Positions 15,275 to 24,063 are shown, numbered from the stretch's first letter. The stretch is DNA of 47,642 nucleotides from an uncultured Blautia sp. (GCA_934408705.1 CAKRVL010000010.1:1-47642); one strand, 5' to 3'. The notes: a model not told the origin generated them from the letters alone. Made by a program: numbers and translations.

Positions 15275-16663
15275 ATGAAAGCAGAATATAAAAGGGATAT
15301 AAACGGAAATTATCTTGTGTTGTACGAAAAGGAGGAACCGGATACTTCATCTTATCAGATGAGAATGCTGGTGGGAAATACGATTCCATCAATTCTTAAA
15401 TGCAGAGTGCAGGGAGTCAATGGACAGTTTATGGTCTGCTTTGACATAACATCAAAGCAGTCGCTTTTGTCTCTGTATGAAGAGAAAAAGATTGGGTATG
15501 AAGACTTACAGATGATATTTGGCGGCTTTGTTCAGGTGATGGAAGAAATGTCAGAATACTTATTGAATCCATGCAGACTTATTTTGAAACCGGAATATAT
15601 GTATGTTGACGTAGAAAAGAGACAACTGTATTTTTGCTATCTTCCGGGATATGAGCAGGATATACGCCAGAAATTTCAGAAATTGACAGAATACATATTG
15701 CCGATTCTGGATCATGAGGATCAGAAGGCAGTAATGCTGGGATATGGAATATATCGCAGAGCGCTGGAGGATAGTTTCCATCTGGAATATATAAAAAAGG
15801 AGCTTTATCAGGAAAGAACAGAAGAGGGAAAACAAGAGGAATTATCTTATACGCAGGAGGCTATACTGCATTTTGAAAAGAATGCTCCAAAGGAACTGTT
15901 TGAAGACAAAGAGGAGTCAGAGTGTCAGAGGGAAACTGATAGTCGTTTTCCTGAAGAAAAAAATGATGAATTTATGTGGCGGGATAAAGAAGTATCGAAA
16001 GAAAAGCGAGAGTATGTTGGAATTCCCAAAGGGATATTATTATGGTGTGCAGCGACAGCATTGGTTGCATTGATAGCCGTAGGCGCAGAAACACTGGGAT
16101 ATCTGCCCAGAATATCAATGGTAGCTATCCTGTGTGCTGCGGTGGCTGCTATTGGAGTTGGAATGCTATGCAGCCGGATAACTTTATTGATCCGAAAAAA
16201 GAGGGAAAAAGATGCTCCGGAAATTCATGAAGAAGAGTCTGCTTCAGCTATTAAGAAGATGCCAGAGAAAAAAACAGACATATCTTTGCAAAATGCAAAA
16301 ATGTCAATATCACAAAAGAATTTTGGCGAAACAGTGGTTCTCTCGAAGAATATTGTCGTCGGACCGGCAACTCTTGTGAGCCGGGAACCGGGGGAACTGG
16401 CAACTATTTATCTGCAAGAGGAGCTGACTGTAATTGGGAAGATGGAAAACGCTGCGGATGCTGTAATAGATCTGCCTACTGTCAGCAGGATTCATGCCAA
16501 GATACGAAAACGCGATGGAGAATATTATGTTACGGACCTGAATTCGCGCAACGGTACTTCCGTCAATGGAATATTGCTGAAAGGAGATGAAGAATGCTGT
16601 CTTCAAAATGAAGATGAGGTGGATTTCGCTCAGGCCCGCTATGTGTTTTTGAAAGCAGAATAA
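15275..16663 (+). CDS. DUF6382/FHA-domain protein at the end of the Tad operon
   Basis: Membrane-associated signalling protein, 462 residues. The N-terminal cytoplasmic domain (about 1-180) resembles DUF6382. An acidic linker leads to two membrane helices (about 250-310), then a C-terminal FHA domain with VIGKMENAADAVIDLPTVSRIHAKI and DLNSRNGTSVNG (about 390-440), which binds phosphothreonine peptides. It closes the pilus operon, so phosphothreonine control of pilus assembly is a fair inference. AAGGAG overlaps the preceding stop codon. Confidence 0.85.
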   Translation: MKAEYKRDINGNYLVLYEKEEPDTSSYQMRMLVGNTIPSILKCRVQGVNGQFMVCFDITSKQSLLSLYEEKKIGYEDLQMIFGGFVQVMEEMSEYLLNPCRLILKPEYMYVDVEKRQLYFCYLPGYEQDIRQKFQKLTEYILPILDHEDQKAVMLGYGIYRRALEDSFHLEYIKKELYQERTEEGKQEELSYTQEAILHFEKNAPKELFEDKEESECQRETDSRFPEEKNDEFMWRDKEVSKEKREYVGIPKGILLWCAATALVALIAVGAETLGYLPRISMVAILCAAVAAIGVGMLCSRITLLIRKKREKDAPEIHEEESASAIKKMPEKKTDISLQNAKMSISQKNFGETVVLSKNIVVGPATLVSREPGELATIYLQEELTVIGKMENAADAVIDLPTVSRIHAKIRKRDGEYYVTDLNSRNGTSVNGILLKGDEECCLQNEDEVDFAQARYVFLKAE

Positions 16664-16739
16664 GAATGTACCACTGCGTAATATATGAAAAACAGATTGG
16701 CTGACTGTGGAGAAAATTGTGAGATTGATGGAGAAACGA

Positions 16740-16768
16740 TTGAGGTATCAGAGTAATTGTGCTATACT
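16740..16768 (+). promoter_or_regulatory. Promoter for the rhomboid gene
   Basis: TTGAGG (16740-16745), 17-base spacer, TATACT (16763-16768), about 60 bases before the GTG start. It marks the rhomboid gene as separate from the Tad operon. Confidence 0.65.
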
Positions 16769-16831
16769 TATACTATTATCAGAAATCAATGGAGCGCTTT
16801 TATAGCATGCTCTAAACATCGAGGTGGTTAA

Positions 16832-17449
16832 GTGGAAGAAATAAAAAAAGAACCAGTGACGGTTCTTTTTATACTTCTGAATGTACTGATATTTCTTATA
16901 GTGGATTTTTCAGGTGGCTCAGAAAATACTGCACACATGATTGAATGCGGAGCTGCATATCCCCCGCTGATTTTAGAGAACGGACAGGTGTACAGATTAT
17001 TTACGAGTATGTTTCTTCATTTTGGAATTTATCATATTGCGAATAATATGCTTATACTCTTTGTCTTGGGACAGCGTCTGGAGCCGGTTGTAGGAAAAAT
17101 AAGGTTTATCCTGATTTACCTGTTAGGCGGTCTTGGCGGCAATATTTTTTCCATCATGATGGAAATGAAAAAATCAGAATATGCAGTGTCGGCCGGTGCA
17201 TCCGGAGCGATATTTTCGATAATGGGGGCAATGTTTTATGTAGTGTTGCGAAATCGCGGGAAGCTCCAGGACATTTCTGTAAGGCAAATGCTGATAATGG
17301 CTGGTTTTTCTCTATATTTCGGTTTTACAAGCACAGGGGTGGATAATGCAGCTCATATTGGAGGATTGATATGCGGATTTCTCCTTGCTGTTCTTCTTTA
17401 TCACCCCCGGAGAGTGACGGGAAGAAGAATATGGAAGGATGTACCTTGA
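16832..17449 (+). CDS. Rhomboid-family intramembrane serine protease
   Basis: Polytopic membrane protease cutting substrate helices within the bilayer. The catalytic Ser is S124 in SAGASGAIFS and the His is H175 in NAAHIGGLICG; the upstream HIANN motif (H68-N72) is also conserved. 205 residues with six membrane helices fits the basic bacterial form. Start is GTG at 16832, nine bases after GAGGTGG. The 3' end overlaps the convergent histidine kinase gene by 49 bases. Substrates unknown. Confidence 0.92.
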   Translation: MEEIKKEPVTVLFILLNVLIFLIVDFSGGSENTAHMIECGAAYPPLILENGQVYRLFTSMFLHFGIYHIANNMLILFVLGQRLEPVVGKIRFILIYLLGGLGGNIFSIMMEMKKSEYAVSAGASGAIFSIMGAMFYVVLRNRGKLQDISVRQMLIMAGFSLYFGFTSTGVDNAAHIGGLICGFLLAVLLYHPRRVTGRRIWKDVP

Positions 17450-18090
17450 TCCACATCACTTTGTGCATAGATTTTTCCACCATGTGCCAGAATAATCTGC
17501 CTGGTGATAGCCAGTCCCAGACCGGTACCATTTTTCTTGAAGGTTACAAATGGAGTGAATATTTCCTCTAACTGTTCATCGGATATTCCGCAACCATTGT
17601 CGGTTATGGAAATGTGAACTTGTTCATCCTGATAGGAGGCTGAGAATGTAACTTTTCCGTCGCTACCAGTGATTGCTTCGGCTGCATTTCGAAGCAGATT
17701 TAACAAAGCCTGCTTTAATTTTGTGCGATCAATAGAAATTATCGGAAGTGTTGAAGCAAGCTGAGCGTCCAGGGTGATGCCCAGATATTCATAAGTGGGA
17801 CGTACGCTGGAGAGGAGTGCTTCCAGGTAGGAACGAAGTTCTGTCCTTTTTAATAATAGCCTGCTGGCATTGTTATAATCTGAAAGGCTGTTCAGGAGTT
17901 CTTTGGCATATTCCAGATTGGAAGAAATGTCGTTCCAGTAGTCAAAGGACATGACTTCAGGATGATTATCTTCGATCATTTGGAGTTCACTATTAATAAG
18001 CGCTATTGGGTTACGTAGCTCATGGGAGAATCTGGAAAGGATCAAATGGAATTCATTTTTATTTTCATTTAAAATTACTTCTTTGTTCAT
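17401..18090 (-). CDS. Soluble histidine kinase without sensor domain
   Basis: 229 residues: a HisKA-like helix pair with H-box FSHELRNPIALI (H23), then an HATPase_c domain with N box LLNLLRNAAEAI, G1 DNGCGIS, F box IFTPFVTFKKNGTGLGLAI and G2. No transmembrane helix, PAS or HAMP domain, so the signal must come from a partner or the cytoplasm; it resembles Spo0-phosphorelay or NtrB-like kinases in form only. No response regulator is adjacent. GAGGTGA precedes the ATG. The last 49 bases overlap the rhomboid gene on the other strand. Confidence 0.88.
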   Translation of the reverse strand: MNKEVILNENKNEFHLILSRFSHELRNPIALINSELQMIEDNHPEVMSFDYWNDISSNLEYAKELLNSLSDYNNASRLLLKRTELRSYLEALLSSVRPTYEYLGITLDAQLASTLPIISIDRTKLKQALLNLLRNAAEAITGSDGKVTFSASYQDEQVHISITDNGCGISDEQLEEIFTPFVTFKKNGTGLGLAITRQIILAHGGKIYAQSDVDQGTSFHILLPVTLRG

Positions 18091-18339
18091 AATTTCACCT
18101 CATATGAAGTGTAACATTGTAGTGGTATAATGACAAATAAAATCGTACTTAAAAAATCGAGATTATTCGACAGGCAAATATACTATTTTGCTAGAAAAAA
18201 GTAAAAAAGATGTGATTTTTGCTGATAACAAACGTATTATATACATATGAATTTTCTCTATTGAGATAAATTCAGAATTGGAATAGGAAGGAGAAAAAAA
18301 GTGGAAAAGAAAGGATGTTTTTCGAGGAGGAATAAGATT

Positions 18340-18744
18340 ATGGAAAATTGTATCTTTTGTAAAATTGCGAACGGAGAGATTCCAGCTGCAACATTGTATG
18401 AGGATGAAAACTTCAGAGTGATTCTTGACCTTGGTCCGGCGAGTAAAGGACATGCTTTGATTTTACCTAAGACACATGCGGCTAATATCTATGAAATCTC
18501 AGATGATATGGCTGCTGCTGCAATGGTTCTTGCGAAAAAAATGGCGACCAGGCTGACAGATGTGTTGAAATGTGATGGTTTCAATATTGTACAGAATAAT
18601 GGCGAGCAGGCGGGACAGACAGTCTTTCATTTCCACATGCACCTGATCCCGCGATATAAAGATGATAAAGTTGGTATTACCTGGGAGCCGGGTACACTGA
18701 CTGACGAAGTAAAGAACGAAATTTTGGAAAAGATGAAAAAATGA
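18340..18744 (+). CDS. HIT-family nucleotide hydrolase/transferase
   Basis: Histidine-triad protein of the HinT/Hit type, acting on nucleotide phosphoramidates. The triad is HFHMHLI (H97, H99, H101) and the N-terminus has the zinc cysteines MENCIFCKI (C4, C7). 134 residues, normal. I take ATG 18340, nine bases after GAGGAGG. A GTG at 18301 in the same frame also has a good site, AGGAAGGAG, and would add 13 basic residues; relatives begin at the CIFC segment. In the 249 bases upstream (18091-18339) I see no promoter I would defend. Confidence 0.93.
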   Translation: MENCIFCKIANGEIPAATLYEDENFRVILDLGPASKGHALILPKTHAANIYEISDDMAAAAMVLAKKMATRLTDVLKCDGFNIVQNNGEQAGQTVFHFHMHLIPRYKDDKVGITWEPGTLTDEVKNEILEKMKK

Positions 18745-18762
18745 TAAAGTGGGGTGCGGGAG

Positions 18763-19287
18763 ATGAATAGTGAAGAATTCAGGACGTTTTATAAACGTTA
18801 CTATGAAGTCTCAGTAAAAATTGCAAGTGGGATCGTACAAAGCCGCTTTACAGCGGAGGATGTTACACAGGAAGTATTTTTATACTTTTATGGAATTAAA
18901 GAAAGATTGGATGTATCCTGCGAAGCAAAGCTTCACGCATTGGTGGTCTGGAAGACAACTAATAAAGGACGAGATTATCTCAGAAAGTCATATGTAAAGA
19001 GAGAAGTAATGTTCGATAATGATGTGACCGAGTTACAGTATCGGACTACAGAAAGTGCAGAAGCGGCATTGCTGGGCATGGAAAAACAACAGTACCTGTC
19101 CATGGCTTTTGAAAACCTTCATCGTAAAAATCCGATAAACTATAAGATTTTTATGAGAGTTGTAATGGAAGGCATTCCCACTGATGAAGTGGCGCGTGAG
19201 TTTGGATATACCAGAAATAATGTAAATAATAGAGTTTTAAGAGCAAGAAACTGGCTATTAGATGAAGTTACCAGATTGGAAAAATAA
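18763..19287 (+). CDS. Small sigma-70-family (ECF-like) sigma factor
   Basis: 174 residues with a sigma-2 region (FYKRYYEVSVKIASGIVQ ... AEDVTQEVFLYFYGIKERL, about 6-50) and a sigma-4 helix-turn-helix (GIPTDEVAREFGYTRNNVNNRV, about 138-160). No sigma-1 or sigma-3, as in ECF-type factors. ATG 18763 follows a GTGGGG site; GTG 18754 is an alternative start. It is 18 bases after the HIT gene and probably shares its mRNA. No anti-sigma gene is adjacent; the membrane protein at 20716 is across murG and only a remote candidate. Confidence 0.85.
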   Translation: MNSEEFRTFYKRYYEVSVKIASGIVQSRFTAEDVTQEVFLYFYGIKERLDVSCEAKLHALVVWKTTNKGRDYLRKSYVKREVMFDNDVTELQYRTTESAEAALLGMEKQQYLSMAFENLHRKNPINYKIFMRVVMEGIPTDEVAREFGYTRNNVNNRVLRARNWLLDEVTRLEK

Positions 19288-19291
19288 AAAA

Positions 19292-19478
19292 CATACCTCT
19301 GTAGTTGAACGCAGATAAGCATTCCCCCGCTTCAAGTGCGCGGAGCACTAAGCAGCGGGTGAGGGGGATGCTTATGTCAGTGGGAGCCTTCAGCTCTCAC
19401 TGACAGATCGCGAAGCGACTGCGTTCATGAGCAAGTAGCGAAGCGGATTGCGAATGTCCGCTTTATTACAGAGGTATG
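19292..19478. other. 187-nt multi-helix structured element with perfect terminal inverted repeat
   Basis: Lies between the convergent sigma-factor and murG genes. Ends: CATACCTCTGTA (19292-19303) pairs perfectly with TACAGAGGTATG (19467-19478). Inside, GAACGCAG (19307-19314) pairs with CTGCGTTC (19419-19426), enclosing two hairpins: ATAAGCAT-T-CCCCC (19315-19328) with GGGGGATGCTTAT (19363-19375), and TGTCAGTGGGAGC (19375-19387) with GCTCTCACTGACA (19393-19405). A third arm, AAGCGGA (19441)/TCCGCTT (19457), follows. The motif GCGAAGCG occurs twice (19410, 19438). No plausible ORF. It could be a REP/MITE-like repeat, a double terminator or a small RNA. Confidence 0.7.
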
Positions 19479-19525
19479 AAAAGTGAAATAATTCAAGATA
19501 AGTATACAAGCTCTGATTGCACAAA

Positions 19526-19542
19526 GCCCATTATGAATGGGC
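19526..19542 (-). terminator. Weak hairpin at the end of murG
   Basis: GCCCATT/AATGGGC, seven perfect pairs around a three-base loop, overlaps the murG stop codon. On the minus strand it is followed only by TTTG, so termination may depend on the larger structured element just beyond. Confidence 0.4.
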
Positions 19543-20595
19543 ACAGCTTTCAATCAGACTGACAATATGCTGAATAGAATTTAAATTTTTACCTGCAGAC
19601 ATAGCCGCAATGTATTTTTCGCGTTCCAGATAGAGCTTACGAATCGCTTCCATAAGAGTAGCTTCTGTAATCTCCTCTTCTTCCAGTACCATGCTGTAAC
19701 CCTGGCGCTCGAAGGAACGGGCATTAAGAATCTGGTCACCACGGCTCGCTTTAGCAGACAATGGAATCAGAAGATTTGGTTTTGAAAGTGCTGCAAGTTC
19801 ACAAATTGCATTTGCTCCGGCACGGGAAATTACAACATCTGCCAGAGCAAACATGTCAGGAAGCTGTTCCTGAACATATTCGTATTGAACGTAACCTGTC
19901 AGCTGAATGCTTTCATCCATTTTTCCCTTACCACAGATGTGAATTACCTGGAATTCTTTCAGAAGCTCCGGAAGAATTTTACGCACATTTTCATTTACAG
20001 AAGCAGCGCCAAGACTTCCACCGATTACAAGAAGAACTGGTTTTTCAGAGGTAAAGCCGCAATATGTACGGGCAAGCTCTTTATTACCGTGGAGAAGCTC
20101 CTGACGGATGGGAGTGCCGGTAAGAACGGCTTTGTCCTTGGGAAGATTGTTGACTGTTTCCGGAAAATTACAGCAAATCTTGGCAGCAGAAGAAAGGCAT
20201 AATTTATTTGCAAGTCCGGGAGTCATGTCTGATTCGTGAATAATAGCGGGAATATGACGCTTTCCGGCTGCGATTACAACAGGGACGGTTACGAAACCAC
20301 CTTTTGAGAAAACAACATCTGGCTTCAGCTTTTTCATAAGCTTTTTAGCCTGGAAATAACCCTTCAGAACACGGAAAGGGTCCGAGAAGTTTTTGAGGTC
20401 AAAGTAACGCCTCAGTTTACCAGATGAGATTCCATAGTAGGGAATCCCAAGCTCTTCGATGAGCTTTTTTTCAATTCCATCGTAGGAGCCAATGTAAGAA
20501 ATGTTATAACCTTTTTCCTTTAATGCAGGAATCAGGGCAATATTCGGGGTAACGTGTCCGGCAGTACCACCGCCGGTAAGGATAATATGCTTCAT
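19531..20595 (-). CDS. murG: UDP-N-acetylglucosamine transferase MurG
   Basis: Membrane-associated glycosyltransferase that adds GlcNAc to lipid I to make lipid II in peptidoglycan synthesis. It has the glycine-rich [14 protein letters not shown] loop (8-21), the second loop [11 protein letters not shown] (about 95-105), [13 protein letters not shown], the C-domain GGSLGA, and [14 protein letters not shown] (about 263-276). 354 residues, full length. It stands alone here rather than in an mra cluster; the clostridial orthologue with this isolated location is common enough. An AGGAGG ribosome site precedes the ATG. Confidence 0.97.
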   Translation of the reverse strand: MKHIILTGGGTAGHVTPNIALIPALKEKGYNISYIGSYDGIEKKLIEELGIPYYGISSGKLRRYFDLKNFSDPFRVLKGYFQAKKLMKKLKPDVVFSKGGFVTVPVVIAAGKRHIPAIIHESDMTPGLANKLCLSSAAKICCNFPETVNNLPKDKAVLTGTPIRQELLHGNKELARTYCGFTSEKPVLLVIGGSLGAASVNENVRKILPELLKEFQVIHICGKGKMDESIQLTGYVQYEYVQEQLPDMFALADVVISRAGANAICELAALSKPNLLIPLSAKASRGDQILNARSFERQGYSMVLEEEEITEATLMEAIRKLYLEREKYIAAMSAGKNLNSIQHIVSLIESCAHS

Positions 20596-20715
20596 AAGTC
20601 CTCCTGAATAGTTGGATTTGCTGCTGTTCCCAGGGAAAAGCAGTAATGGTTTATTTTATAAATATGAACCCCTGGAGGGGAATTGTCAAGGAAAGAAAAA
20701 ATCCGGGAGAAAAAA

Positions 20716-21237
20716 ATGAGTGAAAAAAAGATAGACGAGAATGTTGATAAGCTGTTGGAAGCCGAAATGATTAAAGAGGCCAGGATGATTGAAGAAAATT
20801 TTACAGAAAAAAATAATATAAACGATATTTCCATTTCAGATGAAGATGTGGAGAAATCCTATCAACAGTTTCTGAAGCGCCTCGAGGCAGAAGGTATGTT
20901 GGATGAAGATACAGACAATAAAACTGCTGAGATTGTGAAATTTCCAGGCGGCAGAATGGAAGAGGAGTGGGAAGAAAATGCGCAAGAGCTGTTAAAGGAA
21001 AATCCAGATGACTCTTCTGAGGAAAATGTGAGAGATATTATCGCACATATTTCAGAGACGATACCATCCTTTGACAGGGAACACAGGAAGGGATGGTACA
21101 GATATGGTGCAACTGCAGGGATTGCAATGCTCGCAGCGTTAGGAATCCTGGCTTGTAGTATGGCAGGGCAGGCGGATTCAGCGAAATTTGCAAGTACTGT
21201 ACAGCATATTATAAATAGTGATATTGATATGCCATAA
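20716..21237 (+). CDS. Hypothetical acidic protein with one C-terminal membrane helix
   Basis: Not recognised. 173 residues: a long, acidic, helix-prone N-terminal part (about 1-130, Glu-rich) with a DVEKSYQQFLKRLEAEGML segment, then a basic stretch HRKGWYRY and one hydrophobic helix (GATAGIAMLAALGILACSMA), then a short tail. It is probably a tail-anchored membrane protein with a cytoplasmic N-terminal part. ATG 20716 follows GGGAGA by five bases; the longer frame starts only at a TTG (20683). The next gene begins 22 bases on. Anti-sigma-like organisation is possible but no zinc motif is present. Confidence 0.65.
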   Translation: MSEKKIDENVDKLLEAEMIKEARMIEENFTEKNNINDISISDEDVEKSYQQFLKRLEAEGMLDEDTDNKTAEIVKFPGGRMEEEWEENAQELLKENPDDSSEENVRDIIAHISETIPSFDREHRKGWYRYGATAGIAMLAALGILACSMAGQADSAKFASTVQHIINSDIDMP

Positions 21238-21259
21238 GGCAAAAAAAGGGGGGATCTGT

Positions 21260-22876
21260 ATGAAGATCACTTTTATTGGGGCAACGCATGAGGTTACCGG
21301 AAGCTGTTATTATCTGGAGGCTGCCGGGAAAAAGTTTCTCGTAGATTGTGGAATGGAGCAGGGACCGGATTATTATGAAAATAAAGAAATTCCTGTGCCT
21401 GCCGGAGAATTGGATTTTGTACTTTTAACCCATGCTCATATGGATCATTCGGGAAATCTTCCTGCAATTTATGCAAAAGGCTTTAAAGGGCCTATTTATG
21501 CAACTGAAGCAACCTGTAATCTTTGTGATATTATGCTGCGTGACAGTGCTCATATCCAGATGTTTGAGGCTGAATGGCGCAATCGTAAGGCAAAAAGACA
21601 GGGAAAACCAGAATTTGTGCCAGCTTATACTATGGAGGATGCACTTGGTGTTATTCGCAATTTTGTAGGTTGTCCTTATGAGACAGGTATCATTCTTGGT
21701 GATGGACTTAGGGCAAAGTTTATTGATGCAGGGCATCTTCTTGGTTCTAGCAGTATTGAGGTAAATATATGCGAGGACGGCATAGAAAAAACAATAGTAT
21801 TTTCCGGAGATATTGGAAATAAAGCTCAGCCATTGATAAAAGATCCTGTTTATATTAAAAAAGCAGATTATGTAGTAATGGAATCCACATATGGAGACAG
21901 AAGTCATGGGGAGAGGCCAGACTATGTAAAGCTTCTTGCAAATATAATCCAGGAAACATTTGATAGAGGTGGTAATGTAGTTGTTCCCTCTTTTGCAGTA
22001 GGAAGAACGCAGGAAATGTTGTATTTTATGCGTCAGATTAAGGCGGAAGGACTGGTTCACGGACATGGTAATTTTAAAGTGTTTGTAGATAGTCCTCTTG
22101 CATGTGAGGCAACTAATATTTTTGGGCAGCATAAATATGATTGCTTTGATGAGGAGGCGTTGGAGCTCATTCAAAAAGGAATCAATCCTATCAGCTTCCC
22201 AGGCTTGAAAACATCTGTAACGTCTGAAGATTCAAGAGCAATTAACTTCGACGATGAGTGTAAGGTGATTATTTCTGCCAGTGGAATGTGTGATGCAGGA
22301 AGAATTAAGCATCATCTGAAGCACAATCTCTGGCGTGAGGACAGTACAATTCTTTTTGTTGGATACCAGGCTGTAGGAACTCCGGGACGGGCACTTCTGG
22401 AAGGTGCACAGGAAATCAAATTGTTTGGAGAACCGGTTCATGTTGCGGCAAAAATTTGTCAGATGCCTGGTATCAGTGGGCATGCAGATGTAAATGGGTT
22501 GATAGATTGGATAAAGGCTTTCGAAGAGAAGCCCGAGATGGTTTTTGTTACCCATGGCGAAGATAGTGTAACAGAGCTGTTTTCTGCCAGACTGCGTGAT
22601 GAAATGGGATATGATACCTATGCACCATTTAGTGGTACAGAATTTGATCTGGCAACAGGGAAGTTCCTGTATAAGGCGCAGGGAATTAAAATACAGAAGC
22701 CTTCAGTTGTCCAGAAAGCATCTAAAGCAGCAAGAGTATACGAAAAGCTTCTTGCGCTTGGATATCGTTTGCTGGCTGTTATTCGCAAGAATGAAGGATG
22801 CCCAAATAAGGATCTGGAAAAATTTTCCAGAGATGTACAGTCCCTGTGTGATAAATGGGACAGAACTGATTTATAA
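21260..22876 (+). CDS. MBL-fold beta-CASP ribonuclease-like metallohydrolase
   Basis: CPSF73/Ysh1-like nuclease of the metallo-beta-lactamase superfamily, 538 residues. The zinc motif is THAHMDHSG (57-65), followed by motif III DAGHLLGSSSIE, motif IV FSGDIG, and the beta-CASP features VPSFAVGRTQEML, ISASGMCDAGRIKHH and the final GHAD and VFVTHGE histidines. Expected to process RNA in the cytoplasm. ATG 21260 lies seven bases after AGGGGGGAT. A GC-rich hairpin terminator follows. Confidence 0.93.
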   Translation: MKITFIGATHEVTGSCYYLEAAGKKFLVDCGMEQGPDYYENKEIPVPAGELDFVLLTHAHMDHSGNLPAIYAKGFKGPIYATEATCNLCDIMLRDSAHIQMFEAEWRNRKAKRQGKPEFVPAYTMEDALGVIRNFVGCPYETGIILGDGLRAKFIDAGHLLGSSSIEVNICEDGIEKTIVFSGDIGNKAQPLIKDPVYIKKADYVVMESTYGDRSHGERPDYVKLLANIIQETFDRGGNVVVPSFAVGRTQEMLYFMRQIKAEGLVHGHGNFKVFVDSPLACEATNIFGQHKYDCFDEEALELIQKGINPISFPGLKTSVTSEDSRAINFDDECKVIISASGMCDAGRIKHHLKHNLWREDSTILFVGYQAVGTPGRALLEGAQEIKLFGEPVHVAAKICQMPGISGHADVNGLIDWIKAFEEKPEMVFVTHGEDSVTELFSARLRDEMGYDTYAPFSGTEFDLATGKFLYKAQGIKIQKPSVVQKASKAARVYEKLLALGYRLLAVIRKNEGCPNKDLEKFSRDVQSLCDKWDRTDL

Positions 22877-22903
22877 CAGATACAAATTTCTCCATATGAA
22901 AAT

Positions 22904-22927
22904 CCCCCGGGCTGTAAATCCCGGGGG
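22904..22927. terminator. GC-rich hairpin between the beta-CASP and TSCPD genes
   Basis: CCCCCGGG (22904-22911) and CCCGGGGG (22920-22927) form eight GC pairs around an eight-base loop, flanked by short A- and T-rich tracts on both sides (TAAAATAT; ATTTTCAT on the other strand). Likely shared by the convergent genes. Confidence 0.75.
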
Positions 22928-22934
22928 TAAAATA

Positions 22935-23177
22935 TCATGAAAGCGCTTCTTTTAATGCGTTGGCAAGCTGATCCGGACATGAAGTAGGTCTGTTTCCACA
23001 CTTGATTCCTTCCAGGCGTGCAATGACTTCTTTTGCAGGCATGCCTTCTACCAGCTTGGAAACTCCCTGTGTATTGCCGGAACATCCACCGATAAATTTC
23101 ACATTGTGAACATTCTGTTCATCGTCAAGTTCATATTGGATTGCCATAGAGCAAACACCTTTTGTTTTATATTCCAT
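22935..23177 (-). CDS. TIGR03905-family TSCPD-domain protein
   Basis: Small 80-residue protein of the TSCPD family, named after the motif visible here as PTSCPDQLANAL near the C-terminus; also conserved are FIGGCSGNTQGV and IKCGNR. The family resembles the C-terminal region of class II ribonucleotide reductases and may bind metal or nucleotide; function is not established. GGAGGAG lies six bases before the ATG. Confidence 0.9.
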   Translation of the reverse strand: MEYKTKGVCSMAIQYELDDEQNVHNVKFIGGCSGNTQGVSKLVEGMPAKEVIARLEGIKCGNRPTSCPDQLANALKEALS

Positions 23178-23233
23178 TGTTTTCTCCTCCAGTTATTTTT
23201 ATAAAATCCGGATTTGTGAATAAATCCACTATT

Positions 23234-23262
23234 ATTATAGCAGAACATAATATAAGTTTCCA
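23234..23262 (-). promoter_or_regulatory. Promoter for the TSCPD gene
   Basis: On the minus strand, TGGAAA (23262 to 23257), 17-base spacer, perfect TATAAT (23239 to 23234). It lies back-to-back with the mtnN promoter. Confidence 0.7.
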
Positions 23263-23275
23263 TTCTAAATTTAAG

Positions 23276-23304
23276 TTGGATATAGTAAGAAGTTTTGGTA
23301 TAAT
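23276..23304 (+). promoter_or_regulatory. Promoter for mtnN
   Basis: TTGGAT (23276-23281), 17-base spacer, perfect TATAAT (23299-23304), about 50 bases before the mtnN ATG. The two divergent promoters are separated by 13 bases. Confidence 0.75.
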
Positions 23305-23361
23305 ATTGGTTGAAGAATAAGATTGCCATTAAATAAGAGATGAAATAGAGGAGAAAATCAA

Positions 23362-24063
23362 ATGAAAACAATCGGTATTATCGGTGCAATGGAGGTTGAA
23401 ATTGCAATTTTAAAAGAAAAAATGGAAGATGTAAGAATTATTAAGAAAGCTTCCATGGAATTTTATGAGGGAACACTGGCGGGAAGAAAGGTTGTAGTTG
23501 TCCGTTCTGGAATCGGTAAAGTAAATGCGGGCATCTGTGCGCAGATCCTGGTAGATGTTTTTTCTGTGGATGCAATTATAAATACAGGAATAGCAGGAAG
23601 TCTGAATAAAGATATTAATATTGGAGATATTGTTCTTTCTACAGATGTTGTTCAGCATGATATGGATGCAACGGGATTTGGTTATCGTAAAGGACAGATT
23701 CCTCAGATGCCTGTATTTTTCTTCAATGCAGATGAGAAGCTTCGCAGGCTTGCTGCAGAGGTATGTAAGGAAGTAAACCCAGATATTCAGGTATTTGAAG
23801 GTAGAATTGCTTCAGGAGATCAGTTTGTATGTGCTCAGGATGTGAAGAATGGAATTGTAGCAGAATTTTCAGCATATGCTACAGAAATGGAGGGGGCAGC
23901 TATTGGACAGGCTGCTTATCTGAACGAGGTTCCGTTCCTCATTATCAGGGCAATCTCTGATAAAGCAGATGGAAGCGCGCAGATGGATTATAGTGAATTT
24001 GAGAAAGCTGCTGTAGAGCATAGTGTAAAACTTACTCTTAGTATGTTGAAAAAAATGAACTGA
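23362..24063 (+). CDS. mtnN: 5'-methylthioadenosine/S-adenosylhomocysteine nucleosidase
   Basis: Cleaves the adenine from methylthioadenosine and S-adenosylhomocysteine in methyl-cycle recycling. Diagnostic segments: IGIIGAMEVEIA at the N-terminus (Glu general acid in the family), NTGIAGSLN (about 73-81), EGRIASGDQFV, the ribose-binding EMEGAAIGQAA (about 174-184) and the catalytic Asp in RAISDKAD. 233 residues, full length. A GAGGAGAAA site precedes ATG 23362. Confidence 0.97.
   Translation: MKTIGIIGAMEVEIAILKEKMEDVRIIKKASMEFYEGTLAGRKVVVVRSGIGKVNAGICAQILVDVFSVDAIINTGIAGSLNKDINIGDIVLSTDVVQHDMDATGFGYRKGQIPQMPVFFFNADEKLRRLAAEVCKEVNPDIQVFEGRIASGDQFVCAQDVKNGIVAEFSAYATEMEGAAIGQAAYLNEVPFLIIRAISDKADGSAQMDYSEFEKAAVEHSVKLTLSMLKKMN

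Noticed and set aside
18103..18131. Plus-strand promoter with TATAAT at 18126
   Set aside because: No acceptable -35 lies 16-18 bases upstream, and it is over 200 bases from the HIT start.
19292..19478. Insertion sequence or group II intron remnant
   Set aside because: No transposase or reverse-transcriptase coding remnants and no intron domain V motif; the fold is compact and self-contained.
20716..21237. Anti-sigma factor for the sigma factor at 18763
   Set aside because: murG lies between them on the opposite strand and no zinc-type HxxxCxxC anti-sigma motif is present; only the single-helix topology is suggestive.
21425..22174. 249-codon open frame on the minus strand inside the beta-CASP gene
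   Set aside because: Antisense shadow with low-complexity composition and no start signal.
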